Positions 1 to 7,919 of a DNA stretch of 11,230 bases are shown in pieces (position 1 is the first letter of the stretch; every line of letters begins with the position of its first letter). The position numbers and the translations under genes were made by a program. The notes beneath the pieces are model-generated. The model worked only from the letters and a program-made list of their open reading frames with translations. It did not search any database and was not told where the DNA came from. The DNA is from Zoogloeaceae bacterium (GTDB lineage Bacteria > Pseudomonadota > Gammaproteobacteria > Burkholderiales > Rhodocyclaceae): the NCBI GenBank assembly GCA_015657735.1, contig SSSX01000100.1, forward strand, positions 1 to 11,230, given 5' to 3'.

Positions 1-1215
1 CAGATCCGCAATCTCGATGGCGAGTTCAACTTCGTCACCTACATCTCGCTGTCGTGCCAGAACTGCCCCGAGGTCGTGCAGTCGCTCAACCTGATGGCGC
101 TGATCAACCCGAAGATCCGCCACGAGACCGTGGATGGCGCGCTGTTCCAGGAGGAAGTCACCCGTCTGCAGATCATGGGGGTGCCGAGTGTCCTCCTCAA
201 CGGCGCGGAGTTCGGCCAGGGGCGCATGGAGCTCGAACAGATTCTCGCCAAGGTCGATTCCGGCGCGGCGACCCGCGCCGCCGAGAAGATCGCCGCCAAG
301 GAAGCCTTCGACGTGCTGGTCGTCGGCGGCGGCCCGGCCGGCGCGGCGGCGGCGATCTACGCGGCGCGCAAGGGCATCCGCACCGGCGTGGTGACCGAAC
401 GCTTCGGCGGTCAGGTGCTCGACACGCTGGCCATCGAGAACTTCATCTCGGTGAAGGAAACCGAGGGCCCGCGCCTTGCCGCGGCGCTCGAGGAGCACGT
501 CAAGCAGTACGAGGTGGACATCATCAACCTGCAGAGCGCCGCGGCGCTGGTGCCGGGCGGGCTGATCGAGGTCAGGCTGGCCAGCGGCGCCAGCCTGCGC
601 TCGAAGACGGTGATCCTGTCCACCGGCGCCCGCTGGCGCGACATGAACGTTCCCGGCGAAGCCGAGTACCGCACCAAGGGCGTGACCTACTGCCCGCACT
701 GCGACGGCCCGCTGTTCAAGGGCAAGGCGGTGGCGGTGATCGGCGGCGGCAACTCGGGTGTCGAGGCGGCCATCGATCTGGCCGGCGTGGTTTCCCACGT
801 CACGCTGCTGGAATTCGACAGCCAGCTGCGTGCCGATGCGGTGCTGGTGCGCAAGCTCGAAAGCCTGCCCAACGTGAGGATCATCCTCAGCGCGCAGACT
901 ACCGAGGTGAACGGCGACGGCCAGAAGGTCACCGGCCTGACCTACAAGGACCGCAACTCCGGCGAGATGCACCAGCTGGAACTGGCCGGCATCTTCGTGC
1001 AGATCGGCCTGCTGCCGAACACCGGCTGGCTGAAGGGCACGGTCGAGCTGTCGCCCCGCGGCGAGATCATCGTCGATGACCACGGCCGCACGTCGGTGCC
1101 GGGCGTGTTTGCCGCCGGCGACGTGACGACCACGCCGTTCAAGCAGATCATCATCGCGATGGGCGACGGCGCGAAGGCGTCGCTGTCGGCCTTCGATCAT
1201 CTGATCCGCAACTGA
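1..1215 (+). CDS. ahpF: Alkyl hydroperoxide reductase subunit F, 5' end outside the window
   Basis: NADH-dependent flavoprotein disulfide reductase that passes electrons from FAD through two cysteine pairs to the peroxiredoxin AhpC, which reduces peroxides in the cytoplasm. The frame is open from base 1, giving 404 visible residues. E. coli AhpF has 521, so roughly 110 N-terminal residues lie upstream. Visible in window numbering: the N-terminal thioredoxin-fold pair CQNC (C19, C22); an FAD-binding GGGPAG (109-114); the thioredoxin-reductase-type redox pair CPHC (C231, C234); a pyridine-nucleotide GGGNSG (248-253); and a C-terminal FAD motif around FAAGDVTT. The spacing between the two cysteine pairs (212) is close to that of E. 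coli (216). The extra N-terminal CxxC domain separates it from plain thioredoxin reductase TrxB. It ends at TGA 1213-1215, just before a strong terminator. ahpC would be expected upstream but is not visible. Confidence 0.96.
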   Translation, partial: QIRNLDGEFNFVTYISLSCQNCPEVVQSLNLMALINPKIRHETVDGALFQEEVTRLQIMGVPSVLLNGAEFGQGRMELEQILAKVDSGAATRAAEKIAAKEAFDVLVVGGGPAGAAAAIYAARKGIRTGVVTERFGGQVLDTLAIENFISVKETEGPRLAAALEEHVKQYEVDIINLQSAAALVPGGLIEVRLASGASLRSKTVILSTGARWRDMNVPGEAEYRTKGVTYCPHCDGPLFKGKAVAVIGGGNSGVEAAIDLAGVVSHVTLLEFDSQLRADAVLVRKLESLPNVRIILSAQTTEVNGDGQKVTGLTYKDRNSGEMHQLELAGIFVQIGLLPNTGWLKGTVELSPRGEIIVDDHGRTSVPGVFAAGDVTTTPFKQIIIAMGDGAKASLSAFDHLIRN

Positions 1216-1242
1216 GGCGCCGCCCCGGCGCGGGCGATGCCG

Positions 1243-1282
1243 GCAAAAAGCCTTCCGGGCGCAGGTCCGGAAGGCTTTTTGC
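1243..1282. terminator. Perfect 16-bp stem-loop terminator after ahpF
   Basis: Bases 1243-1258 and 1267-1282 are exact reverse complements (GCAAAAAGCCTTCCGG with its complement), separated by an 8-nt loop. The GC-rich core is flanked by five A on one side and five T on the other, so it can act as an intrinsic terminator on both strands. It begins 27 nt after the ahpF stop and separates ahpF from the lysozyme gene. Confidence 0.93.
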
Positions 1283-1292
1283 ATATTGGCGG

Positions 1293-1322
1293 CTGGCGCC
1301 GGGAAGGGCTGCAATCTATAGT
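1293..1322 (+). promoter_or_regulatory. Candidate sigma-70 promoter for the lysozyme/LprI-like pair
   Basis: TATAGT at 1317-1322 matches the -10 consensus at five of six positions and lies in the only AT-rich patch between the ahpF terminator and the lysozyme gene. The best -35 candidate at 18-nt spacing is CTGGCG (1293-1298), which matches only three of six positions. Transcription would start near 1329, leaving a leader of about 27 nt. The weak -35 means an activator might be needed, or the assignment may be wrong. Confidence 0.38.
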
Positions 1323-1345
1323 GGCATTCCATTCGTTTGGCTTGC

Positions 1346-1349
1346 GGAG
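1346..1349 (+). promoter_or_regulatory. Ribosome binding site that favours the second ATG of the lysozyme gene
   Basis: GGAG directly touches the ATG at 1350, which is too close for initiation there, but is 6 nt from the in-frame ATG at 1356. This argues for the shorter, 261-residue form. Confidence 0.6.
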
Positions 1350-1355
1350 ATGCTC

Positions 1356-2141
1356 ATGGCGACTTTGGCGCGTGCGGTAGGGCGGGGCGCGGAAAACCCC
1401 TTGAAGAAGGATGTCATGCTGGTCCAGCAACTGCTCAACCGGCATCGAACGCCGTCGCTGCCGGCCATCGACGAAGATGGCGCGCAGGGCGATGAAACCT
1501 TCGAGGCGATCGAGGAGTTCCAGCGCCGCATCCTGAAAATGAAGAAGCCGGACGGTCGGGTCGACCCCGGCGGCAAGACCTGGGATGCGCTGTCACGACC
1601 GCCGGCGACGACACCCCTGCCGGGCGGTCCGGTCGCCGGCGCGGCGACGGCTTTCAGCGACGCCGGCCGCGGCCTGCTGCGCAAGCTCGAAAACCTGTTC
1701 CTGTTCACCTACGACGACCAGACCGGCAAGCGCACGACGGTGTGGGTCAAGGGCGCGACGATCGGCTACGGGCACCTGATTTCGAAGGCCGAGTGGGATA
1801 CCTACAAGAACGGCATCGACGAGGCTGGCGCCAACGCGCTGCTCGACCGCGATCTGCAGCCGTTCGAGGCGGCGGTGCGGGCCGGCATCACGGTGCCGCT
1901 CGCCAGCAACCAGTTCGACGCGCTGACGATTCTGGCGTTCAACATCGGCGCGCCGCGTTTCGCCAAGTCGTCGGTGGCCAAGATGGTCAACGATCCGGCT
2001 GCCAAGACCACCTACAAGAGCCTGGAAGCGGCGTGGAAGGCGTGGAGCACGTCGCAGGGCAAGGTCATGCTCGGGCTGCAGCGCCGGCGCCAGTGCGAGT
2101 GGGACGTGTACTCCCGGGGCGTCTATGAAAAGAACTGGTGA
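1356..2141 (+). CDS. GH24 (T4-type) lysozyme with N-terminal peptidoglycan-binding-like domain
   Basis: Predicted muramidase that cleaves the MurNAc-GlcNAc backbone of peptidoglycan; 261 residues. Two ATGs are in frame, at 1350 and 1356. The GGAG at 1346-1349 abuts the first but is 6 nt from the second, so 1356 is preferred. Residues of about 10-82 resemble a peptidoglycan-binding domain (LVQQLLN, then EAIEEFQRR and PDGRVDPGG). A Pro/Gly/Ala linker follows. The catalytic domain covers about 105-261: Glu112 (in RKLEN), Asp121 nine residues later as in T4 lysozyme (Glu11, Asp20), and Thr135 in TIGYGH (T4 Thr26). The Asp-Thr distance is longer than in T4. The C-terminal LGLQRRRQCEWDVY is typical of the family. 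No signal peptide or membrane helix is seen, so export would need a holin or a dedicated secretion system. No phage genes flank it. It overlaps the LprI-like gene by 17 nt. A secreted antibacterial effector (for example type VI) is an inference. Confidence 0.87.
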   Translation: MATLARAVGRGAENPLKKDVMLVQQLLNRHRTPSLPAIDEDGAQGDETFEAIEEFQRRILKMKKPDGRVDPGGKTWDALSRPPATTPLPGGPVAGAATAFSDAGRGLLRKLENLFLFTYDDQTGKRTTVWVKGATIGYGHLISKAEWDTYKNGIDEAGANALLDRDLQPFEAAVRAGITVPLASNQFDALTILAFNIGAPRFAKSSVAKMVNDPAAKTTYKSLEAAWKAWSTSQGKVMLGLQRRRQCEWDVYSRGVYEKNW

Positions 2142-2598
2142 GGCGGGCGCGCTGCTGCGCGTGCTGGCGCTGTGCTGGGGCCTGCAGCTGCTGCCGGCGC
2201 TGGCGATCGACAATCCCGATCAGCCCGATCCGGTGGCGGCCTTTGCCGGCCGCGCCGAAAGCTACGAAACGCAGATCGGCGCGGCGTCCACCGACCGGGC
2301 GGCACTGGCGGCGCATGCCCAATATGAGCAGTTTCTCGACCGGGAGCTCAACCAGGCTTATTCGGCGCTGCTCCGGCGCACCCGCGACAGCCGCCGGCAG
2401 GATCTGGTGCGCAGCCAGAAAAGCTGGCTGGTGTTCCGCGACGCCGAGATGCGCTTCATCGCCAACAACTGGTCGATGCAGGATTTCGGCTCGTCGTCGG
2501 CGCTGTCCCGCGCCGGCTACCGCGCCGCGCTGCTCCGCGAGCGGGTAACGACGCTCTACGGCTACCTGCGCAGCTACCCGTCGGCGGGCGCGCCGTGA
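2125..2598 (+). CDS. Exported LprI/DUF1311-family protein, putative lysozyme inhibitor or immunity protein
   Basis: A 157-residue protein with a clear Sec signal peptide: basic MKR start, hydrophobic core at about 13-26, and likely cleavage after LPALA (A27/I28). No lipobox is seen, so a soluble periplasmic protein is expected. The mature part matches the LprI (DUF1311) pattern: DRELNQAYSALL at 72-83, then SQKSWLVFRDAE at 97-108. Family members are small secreted proteins, and mycobacterial LprI is described as a lysozyme inhibitor. The family usually carries four conserved cysteines. Here the only Cys is in the signal peptide, and Met109 stands where the post-RDAE Cys is common. The start overlaps the lysozyme gene by 17 nt and has only a weak upstream GGGG, so translational coupling is likely. 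The gene pair suggests protection of the host cell wall from the neighbouring lysozyme, which is inference. Family assignment is fairly secure; function is not. Confidence 0.78.
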   Translation: MKRTGEAGALLRVLALCWGLQLLPALAIDNPDQPDPVAAFAGRAESYETQIGAASTDRAALAAHAQYEQFLDRELNQAYSALLRRTRDSRRQDLVRSQKSWLVFRDAEMRFIANNWSMQDFGSSSALSRAGYRAALLRERVTTLYGYLRSYPSAGAP

Positions 2599-2614
2599 AG
2601 CGGGTCCGGCACGG

Positions 2615-3523
2615 TCAGACCCACTCGCGGTGGATCAGGAACTCCTTGTACAGGCGTTCTTCCGGACTGCCGGCCGCGGGCTGCCAGTCGTAGCGCCATT
2701 TGACGATCGGCGGCATCGACATCAGGATCGATTCGGTGCGTCCGCCCGACTGCAGGCCGAACAACGTGCCGCGGTCGAAGACCAGGTTGAACTCCACGTA
2801 GCGGCCGCGGCGGTAGGCCTGGAAGTCGCGTTCCCGTTCGCCGAAGGGCGTGTCGCGGCGGCGTTCGACGATCGGCAGGTAGGCCGGCAGGAAGGCATCG
2901 CCGACGCTGCGGGTCATTGCGAAGGCGGCGTCGAAATCCACCGTGCCGTCGGCGCCGTGATCGTCGAAGAACAGGCCGCCGACGCCGCGCGGTTCGTTGC
3001 GGTGCTTCAGGAAGAAGTAGCGGTCGCACCAGTCCTTCAGGCGACGGTATTCGGCCTCGCCCCACGGCAGCACGGCGGCCTTGCAGGTGGCGTGGAAGTG
3101 GCGCACGTCTTCTTCGAACGGGTAGTAGGGTGTCAGGTCCATGCCGCCGCCGAACCACCACACGTCGTCCTTGCCGGGGGCGGAGGCGATGAAGAAGCGC
3201 ACGTTCATGTGCACGGTCGGGCAGTACGGGTTGCGCGGATGCAGGACCAGCGACACGCCCATCGCCTCGTAGCTGCGCCCGGCGAGTTCGGGCCGGGCGG
3301 CGGTAGCCGACGGCGGGAGGCCTTCGCCCATCACGTGGGAGAAGTTGCAGCCGCCGCGCTCGAAGAAGTTGCCGTCCTCGATCAGCCGGGTGAGGCCGCC
3401 GCCGCCGGCCGGGCGCGTCCAGCTGTCGGTGACGAAGGGCTGGCCGTCGAAGGTTTCGAGGGCGGCGACGATGCGCGTCTGCAGGTCGAGGAGATAGGCT
3501 TTGACGGCGTGACGGTCGGGCAT
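2615..3523 (-). CDS. hemF: Oxygen-dependent coproporphyrinogen III oxidase
   Basis: Cytoplasmic enzyme of heme synthesis that oxidatively decarboxylates two propionates of coproporphyrinogen III to give protoporphyrinogen IX, using O2. The 302-residue product is close to E. coli HemF (299). Conserved blocks include SLVLHPRNPYCPTVHMNVRF (91-110), FGGGMDLTPYYPFEEDVRHF (124-143), KHRNEPRGVGGLFFDD (173-188), and the C-terminal KEFLIHREWV. His95, His105, His144 and His174 correspond to the four conserved histidines of E. coli HemF (96, 106, 145, 175). The frame stays open further upstream inside purD, but homology starts at MPDRHAVKAY, so ATG 3523 is chosen; a GCGAGAA lies upstream of it. The gene sits 76 nt after purD with a terminator between them, and converges on the LprI-like gene. 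Use of the oxygen-dependent enzyme indicates at least facultative aerobic growth. Confidence 0.97.
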   Translation of the reverse strand: MPDRHAVKAYLLDLQTRIVAALETFDGQPFVTDSWTRPAGGGGLTRLIEDGNFFERGGCNFSHVMGEGLPPSATAARPELAGRSYEAMGVSLVLHPRNPYCPTVHMNVRFFIASAPGKDDVWWFGGGMDLTPYYPFEEDVRHFHATCKAAVLPWGEAEYRRLKDWCDRYFFLKHRNEPRGVGGLFFDDHGADGTVDFDAAFAMTRSVGDAFLPAYLPIVERRRDTPFGERERDFQAYRRGRYVEFNLVFDRGTLFGLQSGGRTESILMSMPPIVKWRYDWQPAAGSPEERLYKEFLIHREWV

Positions 3524-3540
3524 GGCGGTTCTCGCTGCGG

Positions 3541-3569
3541 AAAAATGAAACGCCGGCACGGGGCCGGCG
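3541..3569 (-). terminator. Stem-loop with T-rich tail between purD and hemF
   Basis: CGCCGGC at 3551-3557 pairs with GCCGGCG at 3563-3569 around a 5-nt loop. On the minus strand the stem is followed by TTTCATTTTT (3550-3541), and on the plus strand by TTGTTTTTG, so it could work in both directions. It would end purHD transcripts 18 nt before the hemF start codon. Since hemF lies just beyond it on the same strand, it may instead act as a partial terminator or attenuator. Confidence 0.75.
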
Positions 3570-3599
3570 CTTGTTTTTGTATCGGTTTGCTGCGCGCCG

Positions 3600-4889
<1,290 letters not shown>

Positions 4890-4903
4890 GGAGCGTTTCC
4901 GGA

Positions 4904-6472
4904 TCAGTGGCGGAAGTGGCGGAAGCCGGTCAGGACCATGGCGATGCCCTGTTCGTCGGCGGCGGCGATGACTTCGGCGTCGCGCACCGAGCCGCCCGGC
5001 TGGATGACGGCGGTGGCGCCGGCCTGGGCCAGTACGTCGAGACCGTCACGGAACGGGAAGAAGGCGTCGGAGGCGACCACGCAGCCGGGGATCACCAGGC
5101 CGGCGTTCTCGGCCTTGATCTTGGCGATGCGGGCGGAGTCGACACGGCTCATCTGGCCGGCGCCGACGCCGATGGTCATGCCGTCCTTGCAATAGACGAT
5201 GGCGTTGGATTTGACATACTTGGCGACGCGCCAGGCGAACAGCAGGTCGGAGAGTTCCTGTTCGGTGGGCGCGCGCTTGGTGACGACCTTCAGGTCGGCG
5301 GCGGTGATCGGCGCGAAGTCGGCGCTCTGCACCAGCAGGCCGCCGCCGACGCGCTTGTAGTCGGGCTGGCGCACGGTGCCGAGCGGATTGACCAGCACGC
5401 GGACGTTCTGCTTGGCCTTGAGCAGTTCGAGGGCTTCGTCGGTGTAGGCGGGGGCGATCAGCACTTCGAGGAACTGGGCGCTGACGGCTTCGGCCGCGGC
5501 ACGGTCGACGGTGGTGTTGAAGGCGATGATGCCGCCGAAGGCCGACGTCGGATCGGTGGAGAAAGCTTTTTTGTAGGCTTCCAGCGGGCTGGCCGCGACA
5601 GCCACGCCGCACGGGTTGGCGTGCTTGACGATGACGCAGGCAATCGAGTCGAAGGCCTTGACGCATTCCCAGGCGGCGTCGGCGTCGGCGATGTTGTTGT
5701 AGGACAGCTCCTTGCCCTGCACCTGGGTGTAGGCGGCGATGGCGCCGGCCGGGGCGGTGGACTCGCGGTAGAAGGCGGCGCTCTGGTGGGGGTTCTCGCC
5801 GTAGCGGAGATCCTGGACCTTGTCGAAGGCGAGCTGGAAGCGCTCCGGGTAGGCCATCCTGCTGCCGTCGTCAGCGAGGGCGGTGAGGTGGTTGGAGATC
5901 GCTGCGTCGTAGCGGGCGGTGTGGGTGAACGCCTTGCGCGCCAGGTCGAAGCGGGTCTTGTAGCCGAGCGCGCCGCCGTTCGCGGTGAGCTCGGCGACGA
6001 TGGCGGCGTAGTCCGCCGGGTCGGTGACGATGCCGACGCCGCCGGCTTCGTTGCCGTGGTTCTTGGCGGCGGCGCGGACCATGGTCGGGCCGCCGATGTC
6101 GATGTTCTCGATGGCGTCTTCGAGCGTGCAGTCGGGCTTGGCGACGGTGGCCTGGAAGGGATAGAGGTTCACCACCACCAGGTCGATGCGCGGGATGGCG
6201 TGTTCTTCAAGCTTGGCGAGGTGCTCGGGCAGGTCGCGGCGGGCCAGGATGCCGCCGTGCACCTTGGGGTGCAGGGTCTTGACGCGGCCGTCGAGCATTT
6301 CGGGGAAGCCGGTGTAGTCGGATACGTCGGTGACCGGCAGGCCGGCGTCGCGCAGGGATTTGGCGGTGCCGCCGGTGGACAGCAGCGTGATGCCGAGGGC
6401 CGACAGTTCGCGGGCGAAGTCGACGACACCGGTCTTGTCGGAGACGCTGAGCAGGGCTTGGGTGACTTTCAT
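4904..6472 (-). CDS. purH: Bifunctional AICAR transformylase / IMP cyclohydrolase
   Basis: Catalyses the last two steps of IMP synthesis: formyl transfer from 10-formyl-THF to AICAR, then ring closure to IMP. The 522-residue length fits the family (E. coli 529). The N-terminal MGS-like cyclohydrolase domain shows ALLSVSDKTGVVDFA (6-20), STGGTAKSLRDAG, and DGRVKTLHPKVHGGILARR (61-79). The C-terminal transformylase domain shows LRYGENPHQ (222-230), KELSYNNIADADAAWE, the catalytic KHANPCG with Lys283 and His284, DPTSAFGGIIAFN, and a C-terminal FFPFRDGLD and QPGGSVRD. Start ATG 6472 has GAGAAG about 6 nt upstream. It lies 73 nt after fis and 14 nt before purD, in one apparent transcription unit. 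Confidence 0.98.
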   Translation of the reverse strand: MKVTQALLSVSDKTGVVDFARELSALGITLLSTGGTAKSLRDAGLPVTDVSDYTGFPEMLDGRVKTLHPKVHGGILARRDLPEHLAKLEEHAIPRIDLVVVNLYPFQATVAKPDCTLEDAIENIDIGGPTMVRAAAKNHGNEAGGVGIVTDPADYAAIVAELTANGGALGYKTRFDLARKAFTHTARYDAAISNHLTALADDGSRMAYPERFQLAFDKVQDLRYGENPHQSAAFYRESTAPAGAIAAYTQVQGKELSYNNIADADAAWECVKAFDSIACVIVKHANPCGVAVAASPLEAYKKAFSTDPTSAFGGIIAFNTTVDRAAAEAVSAQFLEVLIAPAYTDEALELLKAKQNVRVLVNPLGTVRQPDYKRVGGGLLVQSADFAPITAADLKVVTKRAPTEQELSDLLFAWRVAKYVKSNAIVYCKDGMTIGVGAGQMSRVDSARIAKIKAENAGLVIPGCVVASDAFFPFRDGLDVLAQAGATAVIQPGGSVRDAEVIAAADEQGIAMVLTGFRHFRH

Positions 6473-6545
6473 GGGAGCTTCTCTGGATGGCCGCGGAAGG
6501 CCGCGGCGCGGAATGACGGAAAGACGTTTGCGGAGCCGCGCGGGC

Positions 6546-6785
6546 TTACAGCAGCTCGTGTTCGGACAGTTTGCGGCGCAGGGTGTTGCGGTTGATGCCG
6601 AGCATCTCGGCGCACAGGGTCTGGTTGCCGCCGGCCTGCTTGAGGACGAATTCGAGCATCGGGCGCTCGACGTTCTTGATCACCATCGCGTAGAGGGCGT
6701 TGGGCTTTTCGCCGTCGAGGTCGCGGAAATAGGTGTCCAGCGCACGACACACAGAGTCGGCGATGTCATTGCTGGTGCTGCTCAT
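6546..6785 (-). CDS. fis: Fis-family nucleoid-associated DNA-binding protein
   Basis: Small DNA-bending protein that shapes the nucleoid and adjusts transcription. It is 79 residues long, shorter than E. coli Fis (98), with most of the loss at the N-terminus. The C-terminal helix-turn-helix is well conserved (GGNQTLCAEMLGINRNTLRR, against [20 protein letters not shown] in E. coli), preceded by VERPMLEFVL. The start codon overlaps the dusB stop as ATGA, and AGGAG lies 8 nt upstream inside dusB, so translation is probably coupled. The dusB-fis pairing is the same as in enterobacteria. Here purH follows after 73 nt, which would tie Fis and purine enzyme expression to one message. The related C-terminal domain of NtrC-type regulators is a look-alike, but the stand-alone size and dusB linkage argue for Fis. 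Confidence 0.94.
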   Translation of the reverse strand: MSSTSNDIADSVCRALDTYFRDLDGEKPNALYAMVIKNVERPMLEFVLKQAGGNQTLCAEMLGINRNTLRRKLSEHELL

Positions 6786-7810
6786 GCTGCAAGCTCCTGG
6801 GGGAATTCTTCGGGGTCGGCGTAGACCAGTCGGCTGTCTCTGTCGGCGAGCCGGCCGAAGAACTCGTCAATGGCGGCAATTTGTTCTTGTACCGTGGGCA
6901 GGGTGTTCATGATGCGGCGGAACTGCGCCGATCCGACCAGGCCCCGGGTGTACCAGCTGATGTGCTTGCGGGCGATCTTGACGCCGGTGTCTTCGCCGTA
7001 AAAGGCGTAGAGGTCGGCGAGGTGGTCCTTGCACACCTGCAGGATTTCCGACACCAGCGGGGGCGGGAGTTCCTCGCCGGTTTTCAGGAAGTGTTCGATC
7101 TCGCGGAAGATCCACGGCCGGCCCTGGGCGGCGCGGCCGATCATCACGCCGTCGGCGCCGGTGTGGTCGAGCACGAACCTGGCCTTTTGCGGCGTCGTGA
7201 TGTCGCCGTTGGCGATCAGCGGGATGCGCACCCGGGACTTCACGTCGGCGATGGTGTCGTACTCGGCATTGCCGGTGTATTGGCAGGCGCGAGTGCGGCC
7301 GTGGATGGCGATCAGCCGGATGCCGGATTCCTCGGCGATGCGGGCGACGGTGGCGGCGTTCTTGTTGGCCTTGTTCCAGCCGGTGCGGAACTTGAGCGTC
7401 ACCGGCGTGCTGCCGGCGGCGCTGACGACGGCCTCGAGGATGCGGGCGACCAGCGGTTCGTCCTGCATCAGCGCCGAGCCGGCCATCACGTTGCAGACCT
7501 TTTTGGCCGGGCAGCCCATGTTGATGTCGATGATCTGGGCGCCGCGGTCGATGTTGTGGCGGGCGGCCTCGGCCATCATCAGCGGATCGGCGCCGGCGAT
7601 CTGCACCGAGATCGGGTCGGTCTCGCCCTCGTGGTTGGCGCGCCGGAGTGTTTTGGCGCTGCCGTAGAGCAACGAATTGGAGGTGACCATCTCGGACACG
7701 GCGAGCCCTGCGCCCATCTTCTTGCAGAGCTGGCGGAAGGGGCGGTCCGTGACGCCGGCCATGGGCGCGACGAACAGGTTGTTTCGCAAGGTGAATCCGG
7801 CGAATTGCAT
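6782..7810 (-). CDS. dusB: tRNA dihydrouridine synthase B
   Basis: FMN-dependent enzyme that reduces specific uridines of tRNA to dihydrouridine with NADPH. It has 342 residues; E. coli DusB has 321. The start MQFAGFTLRN aligns with the E. coli MRIGQYQLRN, so ATG 7810 is well supported. Motifs: APMAGVTDRPFR (15-26), INMGCPAKKV with the proton-donor Cys100, KFRTGW, AIHGRTR, LIANGDI, and a late GAQGRPWIF-like block (RAAQGRPWIF). Its stop overlaps the fis start by 4 nt (ATGA). No purine-rich Shine-Dalgarno is visible before the start; the leader is C-rich. A promoter-like element lies 30 nt upstream, so dusB probably heads the dusB-fis-purHD unit. Confidence 0.96.
   Translation of the reverse strand: MQFAGFTLRNNLFVAPMAGVTDRPFRQLCKKMGAGLAVSEMVTSNSLLYGSAKTLRRANHEGETDPISVQIAGADPLMMAEAARHNIDRGAQIIDINMGCPAKKVCNVMAGSALMQDEPLVARILEAVVSAAGSTPVTLKFRTGWNKANKNAATVARIAEESGIRLIAIHGRTRACQYTGNAEYDTIADVKSRVRIPLIANGDITTPQKARFVLDHTGADGVMIGRAAQGRPWIFREIEHFLKTGEELPPPLVSEILQVCKDHLADLYAFYGEDTGVKIARKHISWYTRGLVGSAQFRRIMNTLPTVQEQIAAIDEFFGRLADRDSRLVYADPEEFPQELAA
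6794..6798 (-). promoter_or_regulatory. Ribosome binding site of fis inside dusB
   Basis: AGGAG on the minus strand, 8 nt before the fis ATG and within the last codons of dusB. It supports ATG 6785 as the fis start. Confidence 0.75.
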
Positions 7811-7839
7811 CGGGGTGCGGCGGCGGGGGGAAACGCGAC

Positions 7840-7869
7840 ATTCTACCCGAAGGGGCCGTCTTCTGGCAG
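7840..7869 (-). promoter_or_regulatory. Candidate sigma-70 promoter for dusB-fis-purHD
   Basis: Within the 109-nt gap between mtgA and dusB the minus strand carries TAGAAT (7840-7845, five of six matches to the -10 box). CTGCCA (7864-7869, four of six matches to the -35 box) lies 18 nt upstream of it. Transcription would begin near 7833, about 22 nt before the dusB ATG. The rest of this gap holds a small GGGCT/AGCCC hairpin (7870-7882) and nothing gene-like. Confidence 0.45.
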
Positions 7870-7919
7870 GGGCTGAAAGCCCGCAAGGGGGTGACGGAGT
7901 GCCTGATCGGCGACGTTTT

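Noticed and set aside
1356..2141. Prophage lysis cassette
   Set aside because: The lysozyme resembles phage GH24 enzymes, but no holin, spanin, structural gene, integrase or attachment repeat is seen next to it.
6491..6506. CCGCGG-AAGG-CCGCGG stem-loop in the fis-purH gap
   Set aside because: A stable hairpin is possible, but there is no T-tract on either strand, so it is not called a terminator; such GC palindromes are expected by chance here.
4907..6595. Plus-strand open frame of 562 codons opposite purH
   Set aside because: Its Gly/Val/Asp/Ala-rich product mirrors the codon bias of purH read backwards, and no domain is recognisable. It is a high-GC antisense shadow.
7870..7882. Small GGGCT/AGCCC hairpin between mtgA and dusB
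   Set aside because: Only a 5-bp stem with no T-tract; too weak to call as a terminator or riboswitch.
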